From the NCBI GenBank assembly GCA_041740495.1, contig JBGSLW010000274.1:1-22566 (forward strand): a stretch of 22,566 nt of DNA, written 5' to 3'. This document shows, one piece after another, positions 6,143 to 12,314 of this stretch. Each line of letters starts with the position of its first letter. Position 1 is the first letter of the stretch. The notes below the pieces were generated by a model. That model was not told where the DNA came from, did no database searches, and worked only from the letters and a program-made list of their open reading frames with translations. The translations under genes were made by a program, and so were the position numbers. Source of the DNA: JANMEB01 sp041740495. GTDB taxonomy: Bacteria > Planctomycetota > Planctomycetia > Pirellulales > Pirellulaceae.

Positions 6143-7999
6143 ATGTTGCGAATCTCGGCGATGGTATTTTGTGGATGCTGGGGATGGGTGGCGCTCCAGT
6201 CGTGCGGCGCGGGAATTCAGCAGACGCAGGAAAGCGAAGCGGCGGCATCGGAAGCTTCGCAAAGCCAGCAGACCTTTTCGGTTCGTGCGGTGCGACTGAC
6301 GGTGGCCGCGCCCGCTGAAGAGTCGGCTGTGCAAGAGAGTGCACCGGCTGCCGTCTCGACCAAACCGATCTCGAAAGAGGACTTTGACGCGAGCCATTCC
6401 GAGGTCGCGCCGTTGGCGCCCCAGCACGACGGGCAAAATGTCACATTGAATACGTTTCGTCTAGACAGCGCGAATCAGGTGGTGGCCTGTATCGCCGCGT
6501 CGGACGGATCGCAGGGATACATCCAAGTGTACTCGCCGGATTTGGAGTTGGTTCGCGAGTTTGCCACGCCGTTCGTACCGACGGCGATCACGTTCGACCC
6601 CAGCGGTAATTATCTGGCTGCCGGTCACGGCAAGGTCGGCAAGTTTTCGGAAGACGGCGCCGTGTTGAAGGTGGCAGACGCGCCCAATGTGACAGGCCAA
6701 GACCCCGAAGCCATGCGGCGCGAGATCATCGAGCAATACAAAGAATCGATGAAAGAGGTTGTGAAGAATTACGAGATGCAGATCGAGAATTTAGAGACCT
6801 CGATCCAAGAGCTGGAAGAGAAAAAGGCCGCCGACGAAGACGCCTTTTCCAAACGCGATCAGAACCGGCTGAAGGCGATGGAACGACAGTTGGAGACGTA
6901 CCAGCAAGTCCGCACTCAATTCAGCGGGGAATTGCCGGAGGAACAAGTCACCGCGATGATGCAGTACCGTTCGGCGATCCCCTCGATCGCGGCCAACGCT
7001 CGCGACGTGTACGTGACCACTTCGTCCGGCATGGGCTATGAAGTTTGGCGAACCGACCACAATTTCGAGAACCCGCAGAGGATCCTGAGCGGGTTGCGAG
7101 GCTGCTGCGGCCAGATGGACGTCTACGCCAAGGACGATCAGCTTTTGGTCGCGGAGAATACTCGGTTCGAGGTCGGTCTGTACGATCGCGACGGGGTTCG
7201 GCAGGCGGCCTTTGGGGAGCGGGCCCAGGGCGCCAGCAATGGTTTCGGCAGCTGCTGCAATCCGATGAATGTGCTCTGCTGCAGCAACGGCGACATCCTG
7301 ACGGCGGAATCCAGCATTGGAAAGATCAAGCGCTTCGACGCGGACGGCGATTTGATCGGCTACGTGGGGAAAGCTCGGATCGGCGGCGGTTGCAAACACG
7401 TCGCGTTGGGCTACGACGAGTCGCGTGATCGCTACTACATTCAATACCAGGACAAGAACCAGATTTGCATTTTGGTCCCGCACGCTGAGGCGGAGACGCT
7501 GTTAGCGGAGAAGCGGGCGGTTCAAGCGGCTGGCGAAAAAATCGTCGCCAAGATCCACGGCGAATGGACTTTGGACAAATCGGCCGCCGCGAAAGATGAG
7601 CCGAAGTCCGCGGAGGACTCGAAGGAATCCGATGACGAAAACCGCGAAGCGGTCGAGTCCTTCAATTACGAGCAGTTTGTCGAGCAGATGACTGGCTTTC
7701 AAAAACTGTCGATCGGTTTGGAAGATCATAAGTTTCAGGCGACTCTGGGATCCGAGGATTCTGAAGATGGGCGAGCGGGGACTCAAAACCTGAAATGGGC
7801 TGTCGCCAGTTCGCAAGAGAATCAGGTTTCGCTGGAGTTGGAAGGGGAAGACGGGATGGTGATGTTCGGCGCCGAAATCAAAGTGCTCGATGCCGACACC
7901 ATCCGCGTCCGCTTCTCCTATGATGCCGTCCAGCAGTTTGGCCGCGAGAAGACCTACATCCGGGCGACGTTGCCCACCTCCCAGGAGATCGAGCAATGA
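6143..7999 (+). CDS. Secreted NHL/beta-propeller-like protein with coiled-coil insert and paired cysteines
   Basis: A 618-residue protein with AAGGA about 8 nt before the ATG. The first 28 residues are a signal peptide, and LQSC near residue 21 is a weak lipobox candidate. Blade-like repeats (residues about 95-170, for example VYSPDLELVREF and ITFDPSGNYLAAG) are followed by a coiled coil (about 186-272), then more blades (about 275-455) bearing GCCGQ, GSCCNP, VLCCSNG and GGGCKH. An acidic low-complexity stretch (about 480-505) leads to a C-terminal beta-rich domain (about 505-612). NHL-like propellers with GCCNP motifs occur, as I recall, in Planctomycetes and Verrucomicrobia. The cysteines may bind a metal or cofactor, or form disulfides. 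The stop overlaps the next start by ATGA, so the two proteins are translationally coupled and probably act together in the periplasm. Confidence 0.75.
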   Translation: MLRISAMVFCGCWGWVALQSCGAGIQQTQESEAAASEASQSQQTFSVRAVRLTVAAPAEESAVQESAPAAVSTKPISKEDFDASHSEVAPLAPQHDGQNVTLNTFRLDSANQVVACIAASDGSQGYIQVYSPDLELVREFATPFVPTAITFDPSGNYLAAGHGKVGKFSEDGAVLKVADAPNVTGQDPEAMRREIIEQYKESMKEVVKNYEMQIENLETSIQELEEKKAADEDAFSKRDQNRLKAMERQLETYQQVRTQFSGELPEEQVTAMMQYRSAIPSIAANARDVYVTTSSGMGYEVWRTDHNFENPQRILSGLRGCCGQMDVYAKDDQLLVAENTRFEVGLYDRDGVRQAAFGERAQGASNGFGSCCNPMNVLCCSNGDILTAESSIGKIKRFDADGDLIGYVGKARIGGGCKHVALGYDESRDRYYIQYQDKNQICILVPHAEAETLLAEKRAVQAAGEKIVAKIHGEWTLDKSAAAKDEPKSAEDSKESDDENREAVESFNYEQFVEQMTGFQKLSIGLEDHKFQATLGSEDSEDGRAGTQNLKWAVASSQENQVSLELEGEDGMVMFGAEIKVLDADTIRVRFSYDAVQQFGREKTYIRATLPTSQEIEQ

Positions 8000-8937
8000 A
8001 ACTTCAGCGCGCTTCCCTGGGGGGACTCGCGGTCGGCGTCCTGGCAACCGCGATATGCTGGCCTGTCGAAGCCCAGAATTCGGCGGCAGCTCGATCGGCG
8101 CCGGATCAGCCGCTGCTGATCGTGGTGATGGATCCGCTTTGCGACAAGTTGGCCTGCGATTGCGTGCAGGGGTACGCTCAACGGAAGTACGAGGCGTTGG
8201 CCAAATACCTCCTCGCGAAAACCGGTTACCACTCCAAACTGGTCTTTGGGGAATCGATCGCCGTGGCGTTGGAAGGGACCGATCGGCGTCCCGACTTTGT
8301 GATCGGGAAATATTCGGTCGCGCGGCACGGCGCCGCAAAATTGAATATGCCGTTGACGCCGATTGCTCAGTTGACCGGCAAAGACGGTTCGGTCCTCCAA
8401 TCCGGTCTGATCGTGGTGCGTGCGAACGATCCGGCGGCGGTGGTCGAAGACTTGGCGAGCTACCACGTCATTTTTGGACCAGAGGATTGCGATGAAAAAA
8501 ATGCGGCAGCCAAAGAACTATTGGAGTCCGCCGGGGTGACGGTTCCGGAGACAATCGAAACGGCCGGGGCCTGCAGCGATGCGGCCAGGAAGTTATTGGA
8601 GTTTCCCGAATCGACCCGCGCGGCGGCGGTTATCTCTAGTTATGCCCAGCCTCTTTTGGAGGGATGCGGCACGATCAAGAAAGGGGACCTCCGCATTGTC
8701 GGCGAGACCAAACCTTTGCATTTCGTGACGGCATTTGTGCACGACGAAGTCCCCAGCCAGGTGCGCGGCGCCGTTTTGAAGGCATTGCTGGCCACCGGGG
8801 ATGACTCGGATATGTTGGCGGCACTCGAGACGGGTCGGGGGTTTGTCCCTTTCCAGGAATCGGTCGAGGACAAAGCAACCTCCCTTCGCCAGACGCCGGC
8901 TGCCGCACAGGCGGGGGATTCGGCAAAAAAAAACTGA
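7996..8937 (+). CDS. PhnD-like periplasmic solute-binding protein (possible -1 frameshift upstream partner)
   Basis: A 313-residue protein. Residues 1-26 form a signal peptide, with likely cleavage at VEA|QN. The rest resembles the PhnD/SsuA/transferrin-like binding fold: LLIVVMDPLCDKLACDCV, DFVIGKYSVARHG, LTGKDGSVLQSGLIVV, YHVIFGPEDCDEKNAA, AAVISSYAQPLLEGCGTIKKGDLRIVGET and LHFVTAFVHDEVP. The gene is coupled to the upstream propeller gene by an ATGA overlap. No permease or ATPase gene follows, so it may sense or present a ligand rather than feed a standard importer. The cysteines in the CDKLACDC stretch are unusual for PhnD. The frame ends GCA AAA AAA AAC TGA, and the next gene continues in the -1 frame from exactly this point, so a 708-residue fusion is likely the functional product. 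Confidence 0.85.
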   Translation: MKLQRASLGGLAVGVLATAICWPVEAQNSAAARSAPDQPLLIVVMDPLCDKLACDCVQGYAQRKYEALAKYLLAKTGYHSKLVFGESIAVALEGTDRRPDFVIGKYSVARHGAAKLNMPLTPIAQLTGKDGSVLQSGLIVVRANDPAAVVEDLASYHVIFGPEDCDEKNAAAKELLESAGVTVPETIETAGACSDAARKLLEFPESTRAAAVISSYAQPLLEGCGTIKKGDLRIVGETKPLHFVTAFVHDEVPSQVRGAVLKALLATGDDSDMLAALETGRGFVPFQESVEDKATSLRQTPAAAQAGDSAKKN

Positions 8938-8964
8938 ACGCCTGGCCGGGATTCCGCGGCCGGG
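8928..8964 (+). promoter_or_regulatory. Candidate -1 programmed frameshift signal
   Basis: The heptamer A AAA AAC (8928-8934) is in the correct phase with the PhnD-like frame and sits directly before its TGA (8935-8937). A 6-nt spacer (8935-8940) is followed by an 8-bp stem, CCTGGCCG (8941-8948) pairing with CGGCCGGG (8957-8964) with one U-G pair, and an 8-nt loop. This matches the known slippery-site, spacer and stem layout. The full A run is 9 bases (8925-8933), so transcriptional slippage or a sequence error of one base would have the same effect on the frame. Confidence 0.6.
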
Positions 8965-10121
8965 AGCGCGATGGCGTCGTCAACTGGCTGCCTGACGCAC
9001 TGCCCGATCCGTTGCCAATCGCCTGGGAGGTGGAGCTTCCGGGCGATTCCTTGGGGGGTCTGGCAGCAGCGGAAGGGGTGGTCGTCGCGGGCGGCAGGGA
9101 TTTGCTCGATACCAGCGATCTGTTCGTCTGCTGGGACGCCGTGACAGGGGCCGAGCGGTGGAGGTATCAATATCCGGCACTCCCGCCAGCCGGATTCTCC
9201 GGCGCCCGCGATGGGAAGCTCGATTTCGGCAACTCGCCTCGCGCGACACCGGCGATCGTCGGCGAATGGGTCGTCACGGCCGGCGCTTTTGGCGATGTCG
9301 CGTGTCTCAACATTCGCGACGGCAAGGTGCGCTGGAAACTCAATCTGCTCACGGACTACGGGGGCGAGCTGCCGACCTGGGGATTTGCGGGTTCGCCGCT
9401 GGTCGTCGATCGGACGCTGTACGTTCAGCCGGCCGCCGAGGACGCGGCCTTGGCAGCGATCGATTTGGACTCCGGCGACGAACGCTGGGTGGCGGACGGG
9501 TTTCCACCCGGATACGCTTCCCTTCTGGTTGTCGACAGCCCCGCCGGGCGGCAGTTGGTTGGCTGGGATATGCACGGGGCGGTGGGTTGGCGCCTGGAGG
9601 ACGGCCGACGACTCTGGAACGTCCCGCCGCAGGAAGCAGGCGAATTTCTGGTTCCCAGTCCGGTCGCGTTGGGTGCAGGATTGTTGCTGGTGGGCGAGAC
9701 CAACGGTGCGAGGCTCCATCACTTCGATGCCGCGGGCGGCTTGCAGCCGGAGCCGAGCAAAACGTTTCCCGCGTTGAAGGCGGATTCGCACACGCCAACG
9801 CGCATCGGCCGGGCGGTCGTCGGAGTTCATGGACGCTTGTGGTCGTTGGACGCAATCAGCTTGGCCCCTTTGGGCTTTGACGACGACCCCGACCTGGGCG
9901 AATACAGCTCCCTGGTGAGCGATGGGAGCGACATCACTCTCTTGTTGACCGTGGAAGGAAATCTGGTGTTGCACCGATTCCAAGACGGCATTCCACAGCA
10001 GGTGGCCAAACGCCGACTCACCACAGGCCACGCCTCAGTCTATGCACATCCCGCGTTCTTCGATCGTCGCATGGTTTGCCGGCTGGGAACGCGGCTGGTT
10101 TGCTACGAATTGGAGCGTTAA
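8934..10121 (+). CDS. PQQ-type beta-propeller domain, probably expressed as a fusion to the PhnD-like protein
   Basis: The frame encodes a BamB/PQQ-like propeller. It opens with LNAWPGFRGRERDGV, matching the WPxFRGxxxDG start typical of planctomycetal PQQ-propeller domains. Blades such as FVCWDAVTGAERWRY, VACLNIRDGKVRWKL, LAAIDLDSGDERWV and WRLEDGRRLW follow, with SPRATPAIVG between. The conserved opening lies before the first ordinary start (TTG at 9012, which would give 369 residues). Neither version has a signal peptide, although related propellers are usually exported. The start given here is the first codon after the -1 slip. It is also a CTG overlapping the upstream TGA as CTGA, so reinitiation there is a second option. 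The functional product is probably the C-terminal 395 residues of a PhnD-PQQ fusion. The next gene begins 23 nt later. Confidence 0.8.
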   Translation: MNAWPGFRGRERDGVVNWLPDALPDPLPIAWEVELPGDSLGGLAAAEGVVVAGGRDLLDTSDLFVCWDAVTGAERWRYQYPALPPAGFSGARDGKLDFGNSPRATPAIVGEWVVTAGAFGDVACLNIRDGKVRWKLNLLTDYGGELPTWGFAGSPLVVDRTLYVQPAAEDAALAAIDLDSGDERWVADGFPPGYASLLVVDSPAGRQLVGWDMHGAVGWRLEDGRRLWNVPPQEAGEFLVPSPVALGAGLLLVGETNGARLHHFDAAGGLQPEPSKTFPALKADSHTPTRIGRAVVGVHGRLWSLDAISLAPLGFDDDPDLGEYSSLVSDGSDITLLLTVEGNLVLHRFQDGIPQQVAKRRLTTGHASVYAHPAFFDRRMVCRLGTRLVCYELER

Positions 10122-10144
10122 CCGTCTGTTGGAAAATCAGCTGC

Positions 10145-11572
10145 ATGGCCGCAGTCCGATCCGATTCCCGTCCCCGCCGCGTAGCGGTCTATGGCTTTCA
10201 CCATCCCGAGCTGATACCGGCGATCGATGCGTTGGTTGCCGGCGGCGTCTGGGAAGTCCCGTTGTGGTACGGCAGCGGGTCAGGGCGACGATGGACCGAG
10301 GACGTTGCCGCGTGGCATCTCGGGTGTCTGCAGAGCGATTCGGCGGACGAGTCCCCGCGTGCGGCCGATGGCGCCGACGGGGATTTGGATCCCGCGGCGT
10401 TGGATGCCTTCCTGGATCAAGTCGCACGAAATCCCGCCATGATCGACCAGCCGTTTGCGGAATACCGCCGGCTATGGCAGCGACTGCTACGCAGGTTCGA
10501 CCGGCAGTTGCGGTCCGCGAATATTGATCGGGTCGTCTTTCAGAATCTCCCCCACGAAGGATTCGAATGGGCGCTCTACCAGGCCGCTCGGCGGCGAAGC
10601 GTCGAGACGTTGTTGCTGTACCAAACCGTGCTGCCGAACCGATTCTGCTTCTGCTGGGACCTCGCCGATTTTGGCTGGTTTGTCACGGTCACAGCCGACG
10701 AACGCCGCCCGGTGATCGAGATCGAACGCCGCTTCGAGAAGGATTTGTTTTACATGCGCGACGCGCTGGCGGAGAACCGGTCTGTCGAACGATTCGACCT
10801 CGCGGGGACGTGGAATGCGCTACGCGTTCGCTGGCGGCGCGGCTGGCGCGATTGGAAGGCGGCCAGCGGCTGGGATTGGCTGCGAGGCAAGTCGGAACGG
10901 CCGGTGCACCCCGACGAGGATTATCGCGCACAAGTCCACCGGCTGACGCGTCCCGTGGACTGGCGCCGTCCGTTCGTCTACTTCCCATTACACCTGCAGC
11001 CCGAACTGACCACCGCGACGTTGGGCGACCAGTACCGAGACCAGCTCGCGGCGTTGGAAAACCTCCGCGCCGCGTTGGATCCCGAAGTTTGGATCTATGT
11101 CAAGGAGAACCCAAAGCAGAGCTGGCGATGGCGCGGACCCGCGTTTTTCGAACGACTCCGTCAGATCCCGCGTACGCTCCTGGTCGACCGAAGTTGTGAT
11201 ACGTATCGACTATTGCGCGAGTCCCAGTTTGCAGCGACGGTGACGGGGACCGTCGGCTGGGAATCGGTCAGTGGCGGCAAGCCCGTTTTGGTCTTCGGCC
11301 GTCCCTGGTACTTGTCGTTGGCCGGCGTCCACCGCTTCGGACCGGACGTGGCGCTAGACGATCTTCGGGGCGCCAGGATCGATCCTGCCGCGTTCGACGC
11401 GAGCCTGGCGAATCTGTGTCGCAAGATGCCGGTGGGATTAGTCGATCTGGCGTACCGCGCCATGGTTCCAGACTATCGGGCTGATGAGAACTGCAACCGA
11501 CTGGTGGAATTTTTGCAAACGGTGGCGCCCATGCCGCCCCAGGTGATGGTGGACGACTCCGTTATTCCGTGA
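10145..11572 (+). CDS. Capsule-type (KpsC/KpsS-like) glycosyltransferase
   Basis: A 475-residue protein from the ATG at 10145. A TTG at 10076 would overlap the propeller gene by 46 nt. The Shine-Dalgarno is weak (GGAAA). The C-terminal half resembles capsular-polysaccharide transferases of the KpsC/KpsS kind: YFPLHLQPE (about 279-287), EVWIYVKENPKQ, LLVDRSCDTYRLLRES and ATVTGTVGWESVSGGKPVLVFGRPWY (two consecutive motifs, about 363-388). The N-terminal half includes VYGFHHPELIPAI and is less typical. No signal peptide or membrane helix is seen, so it is cytoplasmic. It probably adds a sugar, possibly Kdo-like, to a surface glycan. It lies 23 nt after the propeller gene in the same operon, linking a periplasmic sensing or binding system with glycan synthesis. 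The substrate is not known. Confidence 0.75.
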   Translation: MAAVRSDSRPRRVAVYGFHHPELIPAIDALVAGGVWEVPLWYGSGSGRRWTEDVAAWHLGCLQSDSADESPRAADGADGDLDPAALDAFLDQVARNPAMIDQPFAEYRRLWQRLLRRFDRQLRSANIDRVVFQNLPHEGFEWALYQAARRRSVETLLLYQTVLPNRFCFCWDLADFGWFVTVTADERRPVIEIERRFEKDLFYMRDALAENRSVERFDLAGTWNALRVRWRRGWRDWKAASGWDWLRGKSERPVHPDEDYRAQVHRLTRPVDWRRPFVYFPLHLQPELTTATLGDQYRDQLAALENLRAALDPEVWIYVKENPKQSWRWRGPAFFERLRQIPRTLLVDRSCDTYRLLRESQFAATVTGTVGWESVSGGKPVLVFGRPWYLSLAGVHRFGPDVALDDLRGARIDPAAFDASLANLCRKMPVGLVDLAYRAMVPDYRADENCNRLVEFLQTVAPMPPQVMVDDSVIP

Positions 11573-11618
11573 TGCCAGTGGACGTCGCCGTCTTTCCGGG
11601 CTGGCAATGGACGTCGCC

Positions 11619-11696
11619 GTCATTCCGGGCTGAGACCCGGAATCCACGCCGGGCAGGATGCCAACGCGCTTGGATTCCTGCCTCCGCAGGAATGAC
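11619..11696. repeat. 78-bp palindromic element, copy 1 (dRS3-like pair)
   Basis: The ends are GTCATTCC and GGAATGAC. Inside are two dRS3-like inverted repeats, ATTCC-N12-GGAAT and ATTCC-N10-GGAAT. The four half-sites alternate, so the element can fold either as two side-by-side hairpins or as one nested stem in which GGAATCCA pairs with TGGATTCC. Confidence 0.85.
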
Positions 11697-11753
11697 GGAA
11701 GTGTACAAGAAGGGCGGAAGTGAACAGGAAGGATGGTCGTGTGCCGGAAGGTC

Positions 11754-11781
11754 GGTAGGCGTCTACCGGCGAATTGAATCG
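11754..11781. repeat. Copy of the 3' end of the neighbouring gene with hairpin, copy 1
   Basis: These 28 bases are identical to 12306-12333, which contain the stop codon and last codons of the TIGR03545-family gene. The left part, GGTAGGCGTCTACC, folds as a 5-bp stem with a 4-nt loop. A second copy is at 11973-12000. Confidence 0.85.
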
Positions 11782-11856
11782 TTTGCGTGGACGTCGCCGT
11801 CATTCCGGGCTGGCAGTGGACGTCGCCGTCATTCCGGGTTGGCAGTGGACGTTGCC

Positions 11857-11934
11857 GTCATTCCGGGCTGAGACCCGGAATCCACGCCGGGCAGGTTGCC
11901 AACGCGCTTGGATTCCTGCCTCCGCAGGAATGAC
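11857..11934. repeat. 78-bp palindromic element, copy 2 (dRS3-like pair)
   Basis: Same length and ends as copy 1, with one visible difference in the central part (GGTTGCC for GGATGCC). It is preceded by three 29-bp units and followed by two 19-bp units. Confidence 0.85.
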
Positions 11935-11972
11935 GGAAGTGTACAAGAAGGGCGGAAGTGAACAGGAAGGAT

Positions 11973-12000
11973 GGTAGGCGTCTACCGGCGAATTGAATCG
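11973..12000. repeat. Copy of the 3' end of the neighbouring gene with hairpin, copy 2
   Basis: Identical over 28 bases to 11754-11781 and to the in-gene original at 12306-12333. It marks the right border of the second macro-unit. Confidence 0.85.
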
Positions 12001-12075
12001 TTTGCGTGGACGTCGCCGTCATTCCGGGTTGGCAATGGACGTCGCCGTCATTCCGGGCTGGCAATGGACGTCGCC

Positions 12076-12153
12076 GTCATTCCGGGCTGAGACCCGGAAT
12101 CCACGCCGGGCAGGATGCCAACGCACTTGGATTCCTGCCTCCGCAGGAATGAC
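12076..12153. repeat. 78-bp palindromic element, copy 3 (dRS3-like pair)
   Basis: Same length and ends as copies 1 and 2, with ACGCAC in place of ACGCGC in the centre. It is preceded by three 29-bp units and followed by the longest block of 19-bp units. Confidence 0.85.
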
Positions 12154-12305
12154 GGAAGTGTACAAGAAGGGCGGAAGTGTAAAGGAAGGACGGAAGTGAA
12201 CAGGAAGGACGGAAGTGTACTGGAAGGATGGAAGTGTACGGGAAGGATGGTCGTGTGCAGGAATGACGGAAGTGGGCAGGAAGGATGGTCGTGTGCCGGA
12301 AGGTC
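12154..12305. repeat. Eight tandem 19-bp units
   Basis: Exactly 152 nt, or 8 x 19. The first unit is GGAAGTGTACAAGAAGGGC. Later units vary at a few positions, and units 6 and 8 start GGTCGTGTG. The same unit occurs 3 times at 11697-11753 and 2 times at 11935-11972, so copy number differs between macro-units (3, 2, 8), as expected for slippage or unequal recombination. Confidence 0.9.
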
Positions 12306-12314
12306 GGTAGGCGT

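Larger units (their letters stand above)
11573..12314. repeat. Tandem composite repeat array between convergent genes
   Basis: Nearly all of this 742-nt gap is repetitive. It has three macro-units, with copies of the palindromic element starting at 11619, 11857 and 12076 (spacings 238 and 219; the 19-nt difference is one missing 19-bp unit). Each has 29-bp units beginning GGACGTCGCCGTC (starts 11580 and 11609; 11789, 11818 and 11847; 12008, 12037 and 12066), then a 78-bp palindromic element, then 19-bp units, then a GGTAG/CTACC hairpin segment. Open frames inside it are translated repeat, not genes. The array sits where two genes end face to face, a usual place for REP-like elements and terminator-like hairpins. 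Confidence 0.9.

Noticed and set aside
8971..9000. ATG at 8971 as start of the propeller gene
   Set aside because: It is in a different frame from the propeller and its frame has no conserved sequence.
8640..10031. 463-residue minus-strand open frame
   Set aside because: It is antisense to the PhnD-like and propeller frames, which have family motifs. It has no motif of its own.
11569..12199. Short plus-strand frames reading PSFRAETRNPRRAG and WIPASAGMTE
   Set aside because: These are translations of the repeat array. The same peptide recurs because the DNA repeats.
11573..12314. CRISPR array
   Set aside because: Repeat units are adjacent or nested with differing periods (29, 78, 19), with no unique spacers of constant length and no cas genes.
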